Positions 1-6,984 are shown, numbered from the stretch's first letter. The stretch: DNA of 34,470 bases from Spirochaetae bacterium HGW-Spirochaetae-1 (GCA_002839375.1 PGXY01000004.1:17142-51611); one strand, 5' to 3'. Made by a program: numbers and translations. The notes: a model not told the origin generated them from the sequence alone.

Positions 1-107
1 CATTACCCTCAGGAACTACATCAACGAGTATTGAATGCGAAGGCTTTGTGTTACGATGCGTTAAAGTTGACGGAAAATATGATGTAGTAGTTGATTTAAC
101 CTGTTAG
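1..107 (+). CDS. PilZ-domain protein, C-terminal fragment (cut by window edge)
   Basis: The window opens inside a gene whose last 34 codons, read from position 3, end at the TAG at 105-107. The residues alternate strand-forming and polar positions and include the segment CVKVDGKYDVVVDL. This resembles the last two strands of a PilZ barrel, the cyclic-di-GMP binding fold often found in small spirochaetal proteins. The N-terminal RxxxR binding motif is outside the window, but a deleted copy at 5974-6108 keeps a matching start (RKRERVAIDQIIEIS), which supports the family call. The last 18 codons are nearly identical between the two copies. PilZ is inferred from this combined picture; neither copy shows a complete domain. 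Confidence 0.5.
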   Translation, partial: LPSGTTSTSIECEGFVLRCVKVDGKYDVVVDLTC

Positions 108-317
108 AACTAATTGATCCGGCTTTATCTCCCTACTATCCCTCTCGGCGTTACAGAGAGGGATATCACACTACAGATGAGGGGAAGAAACCTGTTCCCT
201 GCTTCACCATCCCCTCCTTCAACTGCCTGCGCAACCTTTGAAGGGTCTTTGCCTCCGGCCTGAGCCATGTCCTTGCGACCGCTCCCGCCGCCGCCCGGAA
301 CCGGTTGACGGGACACA
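50..317. repeat. Duplicated block, copy 1 (PilZ 3' end plus spacer)
   Basis: This stretch is repeated with small differences at 6051-6329. Both copies hold the last codons of a PilZ gene, a hairpin, and a GC-rich spacer ending near GGTTGACGGGACAC. Copy 2 carries a short extra segment in the middle. The spacer encodes no convincing protein: the minus-strand reading frame at 125-316 is low complexity. The rest of the gap up to 520 shows nothing recognisable apart from AT-rich sequence. Confidence 0.8.
138..164. terminator. Hairpin downstream of the PilZ fragment
   Basis: The arms ATCCCTCTC (138-146) and GAGAGGGAT (156-164) pair perfectly around a nine-base loop, 30 bases after the PilZ stop codon. 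No T-run follows, so intrinsic termination is uncertain; it may instead be an mRNA 3'-end stabiliser. Copy 2 (6139-6165) keeps the hairpin with one mismatch. Confidence 0.4.
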
Positions 318-520
318 AGATGTCTTATAGTTAGCTATTATTCTGCTTCAACATTTTTTTGATGACTATTCTGTCATGCGATGTTAAATGGGTGTATGGT
401 TTCATAGGGTTTCTTTAGAGATTTGTTGTGGTGATTAATCTCATATTACTGGGGCCTTATGATGTCATCTTTTATATTCCTATCTGTTGCACTTCATTAT
501 TGAATTCGGGAGGGAGTCCC

Positions 521-807
521 ATGGGAGACTGTATACGCTACGGAACCTGTTGCCAGGATGTGCGCCTTGCTGAACAGCCGTATATGCTTCAGACGGCCTA
601 TGAGTACTGGCTGAAAACACCAAAGAAGATCTTCCCTGTCATTACCGGTGTAAGCATTACACGGTTGATGATGAGGGTCTCGGATGCTGCTCAATCCACA
701 TCTTTCGTCAAAAAATGTGCGCCGGTTTTCCCCATTATGATGAAGTTGAGCATCTTGACCGCGACGAGGCTCCGAGCCTCTATGAGGGATACGGGTATAA
801 CGAATGA
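521..807 (+). pseudogene. Decayed YkgJ-type Zn/Fe-chelating Cys-cluster protein
   Basis: A good start (ATG 521, preceded by GGGAGGGAG at 508-516) opens a frame beginning MGDCIRYGTCCQDVRL. The YkgJ/UPF0153 family (PF03692) normally has C-x-x-C-G-x-C-C there; here the second Cys is Tyr. The family's second cluster is present but in another frame: from about 631, that frame reads YRCKHYTVDDEGLGCC and then QKMCAGFP, ending at the TGA at 805-807. A one-base frameshift therefore lies somewhere between about 605 and 640. With the lost Cys this points to a dead gene, although a sequencing error could explain the shift alone. It ends 18 bases before the LuxR gene, so the two may once have been co-transcribed. 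The family call is by motif only. Confidence 0.55.
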
Positions 808-825
808 GCTTAACGGGAGACGGTG

Positions 826-2037
826 ATGGAAATAAATATACTTATTACCGTATTGTCATCGATCGCCTTCATTAGTTATTGCTATTTCGGATTATATGTT
901 TTTTTGCTTGATCCAGGTGATCCGCAGAAACGAAACTTTTTTTACTTCTGCGTCTCCTTTGCCCTCTGGAGTTTCTGTTATATTGTTATTGCTTCATCAT
1001 CCAGTACCTCGACGGTTATCTTCTGGCAGAAGGCTGCCTATGCCGGCGCCCTGACTTACGAAGTTTTTATCCTCAGGTTTTTTCTTGATTTCACCGGGGT
1101 GATAGAGAGAATTCAACATAGAAAACTTTTTGCTGTTATGTTATGGATTGTGCCAGCACTTTTTCTGCATGAGAATTTTCTTAATAATACGATCGCCCAT
1201 GATTTCCCTGATGGGTTCTGGTATATTGGTCTGCATGTTTTGGCCGGTGCCTACAATTTTACCAGCCTGGCACTTCTTTATTTTTTTTATAAGAAGAGCA
1301 ATTCCTTCCGTATAAAAAAACAGGTTAAAATTATTTTTACCGGAGGTTTTGTCACTATCCTGATCACTGTTCCTACTGATTTTTTTATGGGTTTACAGCA
1401 TATACCGACACTCACGCCGGTCCTGATACTTATCTGGATTTCTTCGCTTTTCTATGCCCTTGTCCGGTATAAGTTTCTCGTCCTTTCGCCCGAAATGATT
1501 GCCCGGGAGGTATTTTCTCATATTGATGAACTGGTAATACTTTTCGATCCAGAAGGAAGGGTAATAAAATGCAACAGCAACAGCAGCAATCTCCCGGGAA
1601 AGAACTCACTGGAAAACCTTTCACTTAATGAGCTTTTTACCGATCCTGGGCTTGTGAGAGAAAATTTTAAAGAATTATTTAAGGGGAAGATAAAGGATTT
1701 CAACCTCAGGCTTTCATTGCAGCATGAAGGTATAGAATTACCCCTGGAGGGAAGATTCTCTCGCATCAGGGATGAATTCAATGATATCCTCGGGATTCTC
1801 TTTATTGGTAAGGAAGTTAAGGGAATACAGCAAGTAAGAAATATCTACAGGCTGACTCTCCGGGAGGTCCAAATCGTTGAATTACTGCTTCGGGGGAAGG
1901 TAAATCGGGAAATTGCCGATACACTGAATATAACTTCAAATACGATCAAGGCCCATATTACCAATATTTATAACAAGTGCGGAGTAAATACGAAACTGGC
2001 TCTCATGGATCTAATGAAGCAGTATGAACTAGTCTAA
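826..2037 (+). CDS. Membrane-bound LuxR-type regulator (7TM-PAS-HTH)
   Basis: This is a 403-residue protein with three parts. Residues 1 to about 215 are strongly hydrophobic, with roughly seven membrane spans, and resemble the N-terminal 7TM region of some histidine kinases (PF16927-like). Residues about 225-325 look like a PAS-type sensor (DELVILFDPEGRVIKCN). Residues about 340-400 form a LuxR/GerE helix-turn-helix with REVQIVELLLRGKVNREIA and TIKAHITNIYNKC. No kinase domain or phospho-acceptor receiver is visible, so it probably senses in the membrane and binds DNA directly. The ATG at 826 is chosen over the GTG at 823 because GGGAG lies at a better distance. It precedes a lipoprotein gene by 101 bases, and the same pairing recurs in damaged form at 4612-5593, suggesting that the lipoprotein is its target. 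Confidence 0.85.
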   Translation: MEINILITVLSSIAFISYCYFGLYVFLLDPGDPQKRNFFYFCVSFALWSFCYIVIASSSSTSTVIFWQKAAYAGALTYEVFILRFFLDFTGVIERIQHRKLFAVMLWIVPALFLHENFLNNTIAHDFPDGFWYIGLHVLAGAYNFTSLALLYFFYKKSNSFRIKKQVKIIFTGGFVTILITVPTDFFMGLQHIPTLTPVLILIWISSLFYALVRYKFLVLSPEMIAREVFSHIDELVILFDPEGRVIKCNSNSSNLPGKNSLENLSLNELFTDPGLVRENFKELFKGKIKDFNLRLSLQHEGIELPLEGRFSRIRDEFNDILGILFIGKEVKGIQQVRNIYRLTLREVQIVELLLRGKVNREIADTLNITSNTIKAHITNIYNKCGVNTKLALMDLMKQYELV

Positions 2038-2226
2038 TTTTGACAATAATTGCCTTTCTAGTAGTTTTGGGCGATGTCATATTCTCCCGGTTTTATTATA
2101 TACATTCGATATATTCTAAAATTAAGGGGGAAGCAATTATGAAAAGGCTACAGTCACTGGTATATCTGCTACTGTGTTTAGGGGCGCTGATTGTCGTAGT
2201 TGGCGTGAATACGGGGTGTGAAAATT
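2034..2226 (+). repeat. Conserved leader plus signal-peptide module, copy 1
   Basis: From the end of luxR through the lipoprotein leader and signal peptide, this segment matches 4840-5032 with only about four differences. It includes a TTGACA hexamer at 2040-2045, an AT-rich leader, the ribosome binding site AAGGGGG and the first 29 codons of the lipoprotein. Similarity stops abruptly after the codons for ENSSDE. No convincing -10 box lies at standard spacing from the TTGACA, so promoter use is unproven. Confidence 0.85.
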
Positions 2227-3269
2227 CTTCTGATGAAGATGAAAAAACTTCCCTTCCGGTAATATTGATTACCCCCGGAACTGTTGAAGAAGATATTTCG
2301 GCAAACTTGACTTTTTCAGTTTCTATCGACAAAATAGAACAGGGAGATACTGTAACCGTAGACTGGACTACCAGTAACGGTACTGCAACTGCAGGAGAAG
2401 ATTATACCGCGGATTCCGGTACCCTGACATTTTCCTCTACTGATCCACAGGAAGTGAATGTTGTTGTGATTGATGATGAAATATACGAAGAAAACGAAAC
2501 CGTTCTTCTTGTTTTATCAAATCCTGTGAATGCAAAGATTGACACTTCTATCGCAGATGGTGCTGAGGGGACTATAACAAGTGATGGAAACTATCAGATT
2601 GTAGTGGGCCCAACATATGACTCAGTTTATTCTTCCAGTCCACGGCCAGATGGTGTTATCTATGTTGATGGCGCTTTATGGATTATAGAAGTAAATGCTG
2701 CTAAACTGTATACTATTGATCCAGCAACAGGTACCGAGTCGAGTTCTTTTTCTATGAATATTGCTCATGACTTATCCTGGGATGGCACTTATATCTGGTC
2801 AACGTCATATTTTGGTGCCCACCCTCATCTTTACAAGTACGACACATCAGGCGCCCTTCAGTCTGATATTACAATAACTGATGAGGCTAACTTTCCTACT
2901 GCCATGGCATATGATACTCATAACAATTGTATATGGGTGGTAAATACTAACTCTACCCCGGAAACAAAGGTGTGGCAGATAAATCCTGTAAGTGGTGCTG
3001 TTATTGATTCCTGGACTCTAACAGATGGCAATACCTTGTCTGGAGTTACCTACGGTATGTGTGTGGACAGCAAGCCCGGGTATCTCTGGATGGTATATGG
3101 CTCTACTTTGCGAAAGGTCTCTATTGCTGAGAAAAGTGTTGTTAAGGACTTTACAATCCCCTCACCTCCGGCAGCCTTACTTACAGGTGTTTTTCAGGTG
3201 GAGACAAATGAATTTTGGATGGTAAGCGGAAATAATAATGTTTTTTTCAAGATAGAAATTACAGAATAG
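2139..3269 (+). CDS. Surface lipoprotein with Calx-beta domain and propeller-like C-terminus
   Basis: A 376-residue predicted lipoprotein. The start at ATG 2139 is set by AAGGGGG at 2124-2130; the longer in-frame ORF from 2040 would read through the leader. The signal peptide ends in GVNTGC, with Cys27 as the likely lipidated residue; Asn at -3 is unusual but spirochaete lipoboxes are relaxed. Residues about 45-150 look like a Calx-beta domain: GDTVTVDWTTSNGTATAGED followed by an acidic IDDEIYEENETVLL strand, typical of Ca-binding adhesin modules. Residues about 155-376 contain repeated Trp-rich motifs (ALWIIEVN, YIWSTSYF, CIWVVNTN, YLWMVYG, EFWMVSG) spaced like beta-propeller blades. The role is probably adhesion or ligand binding at the cell surface. 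It sits directly behind the membrane-bound LuxR gene. Confidence 0.8.
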   Translation: MKRLQSLVYLLLCLGALIVVVGVNTGCENSSDEDEKTSLPVILITPGTVEEDISANLTFSVSIDKIEQGDTVTVDWTTSNGTATAGEDYTADSGTLTFSSTDPQEVNVVVIDDEIYEENETVLLVLSNPVNAKIDTSIADGAEGTITSDGNYQIVVGPTYDSVYSSSPRPDGVIYVDGALWIIEVNAAKLYTIDPATGTESSSFSMNIAHDLSWDGTYIWSTSYFGAHPHLYKYDTSGALQSDITITDEANFPTAMAYDTHNNCIWVVNTNSTPETKVWQINPVSGAVIDSWTLTDGNTLSGVTYGMCVDSKPGYLWMVYGSTLRKVSIAEKSVVKDFTIPSPPAALLTGVFQVETNEFWMVSGNNNVFFKIEITE

Positions 3270-3305
3270 ATGCGCCGTTTCCCGCGATATTGTATAAAAT
3301 TTACT

Positions 3306-3344
3306 AAACCGAGGGACTCCACACCAGGGCGAATCCCTCGGTTT
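3306..3344 (+). terminator. Stem-loop after the Calx-beta lipoprotein
   Basis: The arms AAACCGAGGGA (3306-3316) and TCCCTCGGTTT (3334-3344) form a perfect 11-bp stem 36 bases after the lipoprotein stop codon. The T-run afterwards is weak (GTCTTTTAG), so the terminator may be only moderately efficient. Confidence 0.6.
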
Positions 3345-3435
3345 GCTGGGTCTTTTAGCGGGCATAGAGGTTGCAAGTTGCAAGTTCTTATGATCTCTTT
3401 AACTGATGTTTAAATCAGAGATTTTTTTTGAAATT

Positions 3436-3530
3436 TAGGAAATTCCGCCGCCGGAAATTAGTCCATGGAACACAAGATATCTTATCCGAAGCTGGCATCC
3501 CGGCAACCGCTGAATTAATGTATTGATAAA
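3436..3530. repeat. Dispersed intergenic repeat, copy B
   Basis: This begins TTCCGCCGCCGGAAA and continues through AACACAAGATATCTTA to CCGCTGAATTAATGTATTGA. It is a diverged copy of the element at 5654-5770, and its front end matches 6947-6984. The rest of the 3270-3977 gap holds the upstream stem-loop, a 7-bp stem ACCCGGC/GCCGGGT at 3821-3843, and no credible gene. Confidence 0.7.
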
Positions 3531-3977
3531 ATACGCTAAATTTTTGGTGCCCCACTTCGTCACAGTGAGGAAGCCCCTGGGGAAATCCGACATATCCGAT
3601 CACTAGAATCTGACGGTCTCTGGCAATAACGCATCCGCTCCACCCCTGTCACAGGTGGGTCATTGGTAGTTTTCTGAATCCATGATTATTCCTTTCCCGC
3701 TCAAAAATCTTGTTTTATTATTCCCCGATTCTCGGAAAAAAGCAAGAAGAAGCGACATGTAAAAAGACACCTGGATTATTTGCCGGGTTTCGGTCTGTCG
3801 GCTGCCAACACCGCTAAGAGACCCGGCGGTTTCCCTGCCGGGTCAATTCGACTTGTAGAGAGGAAAGTTAGTTTGCGGTTTTACCCTTTTTAAAAAGTCC
3901 ATTGACTTTTTCCCTACGATATGACATTCTAAAAATACTATATAGCATAACAACATCTTAAAAACAGGAGTTTCTTA

Positions 3978-4580
3978 ATGCGGTTTTTTAAATTCTTACA
4001 GTTGTTTTTTACAGTACTTTCATTATTTTCAATTTTTCCCGGTTGTACTTCTCTGAACACTTTACGCTCGATGGATGAATCCTATAAGACTATAACTTTA
4101 GACGACATCAAGCTTACTCTGGATGTTCCTGCCGACTGGAAAATATGGACAAGAAGGCAAGGGGGAGAGGTCTACTATTTTTTAGGAACGACAGCGGAAG
4201 AGTTTGAATTTGATTATTCACAAGTTCCTGTTTTCTCGGAATTTTATACGGATCCCGGTAAAATTCACGGTGTGTATATACAAACCATATTCGGAACCAT
4301 GGAAAACATTGATCTTGAATTAAGAGTGAACGCGCCGAAGTACGAGGTAATTTCTCAAAAAAATCTTTCGGATGGCACCATTATTGGAAAAAGTGTGCTG
4401 ATGAAGGATGAGTGGAAAGGTTATTATCAGTACTATGCAATTGGAGGAAACAGCAGACCAGGGCTAAAGATAGAAACCCGGTCAAGACTTTTCCGGAATG
4501 AGGATGGGGAAATGGTATTCGATGATGAAAAAGATAAAAAAGAGATCGATACCATCATAAACAGCATCAAATTCAATTGA
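3978..4580 (+). CDS. Predicted lipoprotein of unknown function
   Basis: A 200-residue protein with a hydrophobic signal sequence ending FSIFPGC (likely lipidated Cys near residue 23) and an extracytoplasmic body. The body starts with SYKTITLDDIKLTLDVPADW, a pattern seen in small secreted proteins whose N-terminal strand pair precedes a compact alpha/beta domain. The C-terminus (KEIDTIINSIKF) resembles the closing helix of such domains. I do not recognise a specific family. ATG 3978 is preceded by ACAGGAG at a normal distance. The gene lies alone between two lipoprotein cassettes and is probably independently transcribed; TTGACT at 3902-3907 is a possible -35 without a clear -10. Confidence 0.7.
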   Translation: MRFFKFLQLFFTVLSLFSIFPGCTSLNTLRSMDESYKTITLDDIKLTLDVPADWKIWTRRQGGEVYYFLGTTAEEFEFDYSQVPVFSEFYTDPGKIHGVYIQTIFGTMENIDLELRVNAPKYEVISQKNLSDGTIIGKSVLMKDEWKGYYQYYAIGGNSRPGLKIETRSRLFRNEDGEMVFDDEKDKKEIDTIINSIKFN

Positions 4581-4611
4581 TCTTTTAGCGTGTGAAGATT
4601 TAAAAATAAAA

Positions 4612-4843
4612 ACTCCAGAGATCACTGAAAAACCTTCCTCTTAATGAGCTTTTTGTTAATCCCGGGCTTGTGCGAAAAAATATTAAAGAATTATTTGAGG
4701 GGAAGGTAAATCGGGAAATTGCCGATACACTGAATATAACTTCAAATACGATCAATGCCCATATTACCAATATTTATAACAAGTGCGGAGTAAATACGAA
4801 ACTGGCTCTCATGAATCTAATGAAGCAGTATGAACTAGTCTAA
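4612..4843 (+). pseudogene. Truncated, internally deleted LuxR remnant
   Basis: This fragment has no start codon and a stop codon (TAA) in frame just upstream. Bases 4617-4705 match luxR at about 1601-1689 (roughly 85% over the part I compared); bases 4706-4843 match 1900-2037 almost exactly. The 210 bases between (70 codons, the end of the PAS domain and first HTH helices) are missing. The junction falls at GGGGAAG, present at both ends in the intact gene (1683-1689 and 1893-1899), so the reading frame is kept. The sudden change in identity at the junction suggests a mosaic of two paralogues. The residual protein could not bind DNA as a normal LuxR domain. Confidence 0.85.
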
Positions 4844-5032
4844 TTTTGACAATAACTGCCTTTCTAGTAGTTTTGGGCGATGTCATATTCTCCCGGTTTT
4901 ATTATATATATTCGATATATTCTAAAATTAAGGGTGAAGCAATTATGAAAAGGCTACAGTCACTGGTATATCTGCTACTGTGTTTAGGGACGCTGATTGT
5001 CGTAGTTGGCGTGAATACGGGGTGTGAAAATT
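4840..5032 (+). repeat. Conserved leader plus signal-peptide module, copy 2
   Basis: Nearly identical to 2034-2226, including the TTGACA (4846-4851), the AT-rich leader and the start of the lipoprotein. One change falls in the ribosome binding site (AAGGGTG here, AAGGGGG in copy 1), which may weaken translation. The match ends where the mature lipoprotein domains diverge. Confidence 0.85.
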
Positions 5033-5490
5033 CTTCTGATGAACCGGATGAACCTGCCATTTATCTTTTCCCAATGCCCACGACTTTAGGCAATATTGGC
5101 AGTCGCGCAACAACAGACGCCGCCTGCCTGGCGGAATACCAGGCTAACTATTCACAGAAAAAATGTGACCTTGTTCACGCTTTTCTCAGCTATTCCGATG
5201 CAGATGAGATTCGTGACATGCCGACCCTTTACAATGTACCGACAGTTCTGCCAGTAAAGAGCATGAATGGCACAGAGATAGCTGAAAACTGGCAGCAGCT
5301 TCTTGATGCCAATAATCAGAACCTGAGCAGTTCTCTCTATGATGCGGGCCTTTTTACTGATGATGGCATTCTCTTTTTCTGGACTGGTTCTGATCATGAG
5401 GGGGCTGCTTCTCCTGGAATACTGTCGGGGAACGATCATTGCAGCGGCTGGAGCACCACCTCATCTGCCGGTGATGGGGGGGGGTGGTAA
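4945..5490 (+). CDS. DUF1554-type lipoprotein, truncated by a poly-G frameshift
   Basis: As read, a 181-residue protein starting at ATG 4945. It shares its first 33 residues or so (signal peptide, lipobox Cys27, ENSSDE) with the Calx-beta lipoprotein at 2139. The mature part is unrelated: RATTDAACLAEYQANY, then FLSYSDADEIRDMP, PVKSMNGTEIAENW and FFWTGS, the layout of DUF1554 (PF07588), common in Leptospira lipoproteins. The frame ends just after a run of nine G residues at 5476-5484. Removing one G would continue in the next frame through NHGFSHCNVSRPYLGICW, which looks like the family's Cys-containing C-terminus, to the TAG at 5591-5593, giving about 215 residues. This is either a switched-off phase-variable allele, a pseudogene or a homopolymer sequencing error. 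Confidence 0.8.
   Translation: MKRLQSLVYLLLCLGTLIVVVGVNTGCENSSDEPDEPAIYLFPMPTTLGNIGSRATTDAACLAEYQANYSQKKCDLVHAFLSYSDADEIRDMPTLYNVPTVLPVKSMNGTEIAENWQQLLDANNQNLSSSLYDAGLFTDDGILFFWTGSDHEGAASPGILSGNDHCSGWSTTSSAGDGGGW
5476..5484 (+). repeat. Nine-G homopolymer within the DUF1554 gene
   Basis: Nine consecutive G residues are flanked by GAT and TGG. Eight would keep the gene in frame to 5593; nine gives a stop at 5488-5490. Homopolymeric G tracts inside surface-protein genes are known slipped-strand switches in several bacteria, including treponemes. Confidence 0.85.
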
Positions 5491-5593
5491 TAAAACAGGT
5501 ATAAATTATAGTTTTCTGAACCATGGTTTTTCCCATTGTAATGTATCGCGGCCCTACCTGGGCATCTGCTGGAAAGATCAGAATCCTATATAG
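5491..5593 (+). pseudogene. Out-of-frame C-terminus of the DUF1554 lipoprotein
   Basis: In the frame shifted by one base, this stretch encodes NKTGINYSFLNHGFSHC and then RPYLGICWKDQNPI before TAG. The two Cys residues and the RPYLGIC motif match what is expected at the end of a DUF1554 domain, so it is the lost tail of the preceding gene and not a separate one. Confidence 0.7.
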
Positions 5594-5653
5594 ATTTTTT
5601 ATGCCGAAAGCAATGTACCTGAAGATATGAAAATGATTTTAAAATAGAAATAC

Positions 5654-5770
5654 AGGAAACTCCGCCGCCGGAAACCAGTTCATGGGACACAAAATATCTT
5701 ACTTGTGCTGAGCCTGTCGAAGCATCCAAAGCTGATCCCGGCGACCGCTGAGCTAATGTATTGACAAAAT
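5654..5770. repeat. Dispersed intergenic repeat, copy C (fullest copy)
   Basis: The element runs from GGAAACTCCGCCGCCGGAAA through ACACAAAATATCTTACTTG, GAGCCTGTCGAAGCATCC and CCGCTGAGCTAATGTATTGA. Parts recur at 3436-3530, 6947-6984, 18236-18315, 20218-20290 and 27018-27080, always between genes. No reading frame or clear terminal inverted repeat is visible, so it is neither an IS nor an obvious MITE; it resembles REP-like or degenerate intergenic repeats. Confidence 0.75.
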
Positions 5771-5792
5771 ATTCAAAAAAGGTAAAGCTTTA

Positions 5793-5931
5793 TTAAAATT
5801 TGGCAATGATCAAACTGATAAAACGTGCATCAAGCAGTATGATGCCAATGATCAGCAGATACCCTATAGAAAAGAATCGCACCAAGAGAAACAAGAACAA
5901 TCGAGATGCTTTTTTCTGTAATAATATTCAT
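5793..5931 (-). pseudogene. Possible frameshifted small membrane protein
   Basis: From the ATG at 5931 the minus strand reads MNIITEKSISIVLVSLGAIL. In the neighbouring frame it continues FSIGYLLIIGIILLDARFI and on to a TAA at 5793. Joined by a one-base shift near the middle, this would be a single-span or two-span membrane protein of roughly 46 residues. As it stands, the first frame stops at 5830. The continuous hydrophobicity across the shift is the only evidence; no family is recognised. Confidence 0.3.
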
Positions 5932-5973
5932 GGCAAATCATTGTACTATTAATCTCACACACTGGAAACATAT

Positions 5974-6108
5974 ATGGACAAAGACAATCGTAAACGTGAA
6001 CGAGTCGCCATAGATCAGATCATAGAGATTTCAACCAGCGATGGGCAATTGTTACGATGCGTTAAAGTTGACGGAAAATACGATATAGTAGTTGATTTAA
6101 CCTGTTAG
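5974..6108 (+). pseudogene. Internally deleted PilZ gene (44-residue remnant)
   Basis: ATG 5974 opens a 44-codon frame ending at TAG 6106-6108. The first 24 residues (MDKDNRKRERVAIDQIIEIS and a few more) look like the N-terminus of a PilZ protein, with the Arg-rich segment that contacts cyclic di-GMP. The last 18 codons match the PilZ C-terminus at 51-107. The central strands of the barrel are absent and the frame is intact across the junction, as in the LuxR remnant at 4612-4843. No strong ribosome binding site is visible. A folded PilZ barrel is not possible at this length; it is probably an inactive deletion product. Confidence 0.6.
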
Positions 6109-6329
6109 AACTAATTGATCCGGCTTTATGTCCTTACTATCCCTCTCAGCATTACAGAGAGAGATATCACACTTAGCTGGGAAAAAGAAACCTGTTCCCC
6201 TGCTTCACCATCCCCTTGAGAGCCTTTACCCCTTCTTCAACTGTCTGCGCAACCTTTGAAGGCTCTTTGCCTCCGGCCCTGAGCCATGGCCTTGTGACCG
6301 CCGCAGCCCGGAGCCGGTTGATGAGACCA
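6051..6329. repeat. Duplicated block, copy 2 (PilZ 3' end plus spacer)
   Basis: Second copy of 50-317, carrying the same PilZ 3' end, hairpin (6139-6165, one mismatch) and GC-rich spacer. It ends near GAGCCGGTTGATGAGACC. Bases 6330-6470 beyond it show no gene. Confidence 0.8.
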
Positions 6330-6473
6330 AAAAGCCTTACCTAACCGGAGCTCTTTGTCAATTTTTTAATGCATCGGTCATCAGGCACCGATTCGGACAA
6401 GATGTACTTTATTGTATAAACTGGTTTCAGGTAAAGAAAATTCCTTAATAGCAATACAGTATAGAGATAACAC

Positions 6474-6501
6474 TTGACAGGGCATTTGACGTCTTTAAAG
6501 T
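6474..6501 (+). promoter_or_regulatory. Likely sigma-70 promoter for the small lipoprotein
   Basis: TTGACA at 6474-6479 and TAAAGT at 6496-6501 are separated by 16 bases. The expected start would be only a few bases before GGAGG at 6514-6518, giving a very short leader. The -35 is perfect and the -10 matches at four of six positions. Confidence 0.45.
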
Positions 6502-6524
6502 GTCTTTCAATTTGGAGGATAATT

Positions 6525-6884
6525 ATGAAAAAAAATCTAATACTTGCAGCATCATTTCTTTCAGCTTCTCTTTTATTGATCGGCTGTGCAACGGCTTGGT
6601 CCAGTTATACCTCGACTGGCAATGAATACCCTGCTCTGGCTGAAAATGCACAGGTTGATGTAATAATGAGAGCAACTCCGGAGTATAAAGTTCATCAGAT
6701 TGGTATTATTGAGGTCCGCTGCGGAGTTGAAACACATTGTATTGAAGAGGCTAAAAAGGTTGCCCGGCAGAAGGGAGGCAATGTTATAGTATTAGCTCAG
6801 TCGAGTTCTGGTTTTAATGTAGATGATGGTGAAGTTTCACAATTCAAAATAAGAACATATGAAGTGTGCAGAAAAGTGGAATAA
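6525..6884 (+). CDS. Small predicted lipoprotein
   Basis: A 119-residue protein starting at ATG 6525, with GGAGG seven bases upstream and a typical signal (MKKNLILAASFLSASLLLIG) followed by Cys21. The mature part has the pattern P-E-Y-K-V-H-Q-I-G-I-I-E-V, then a Cys pair (CGVETHC), then EEAKKVARQKGGNVIVLAQ. This alpha/beta arrangement is common in small bacterial outer-membrane lipoproteins that merge a strand, an Ala/Lys-rich helix and a second strand. The specific function is unknown. A strong terminator follows 16 bases after the stop, and with the upstream promoter the gene looks monocistronic. Confidence 0.75.
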   Translation: MKKNLILAASFLSASLLLIGCATAWSSYTSTGNEYPALAENAQVDVIMRATPEYKVHQIGIIEVRCGVETHCIEEAKKVARQKGGNVIVLAQSSSGFNVDDGEVSQFKIRTYEVCRKVE

Positions 6885-6900
6885 TTAGTATCAGTCAGTA

Positions 6901-6930
6901 AAAAATCCATGCCAAGGCATGGATTTTTTT
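6901..6930 (+). terminator. Rho-independent terminator of the small lipoprotein gene
   Basis: The stem AAATCCATGCC / GGCATGGATTT has a two-base centre and is followed by a T-run (to 6930). Both arms are flanked by A and T runs, so it may work in both directions. Confidence 0.85.
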
Positions 6931-6946
6931 ATGCTTAGAATTATAA

Positions 6947-6984
6947 GAAACTCCGCCGCCGGAAACCAGTTCAATACACAAAAA
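6947..6984. repeat. Dispersed intergenic repeat, copy D (short)
   Basis: GAAACTCCGCCGCCGGAAAC followed by CAGTTCA matches the front end of copy C (5654-5770). It lies exactly between two convergent terminators. Confidence 0.7.

Noticed and set aside
3177-3603. Short minus-strand frames after the Calx-beta lipoprotein
   Set aside because: They overlap the terminator hairpin and a dispersed repeat and show no protein-like features.
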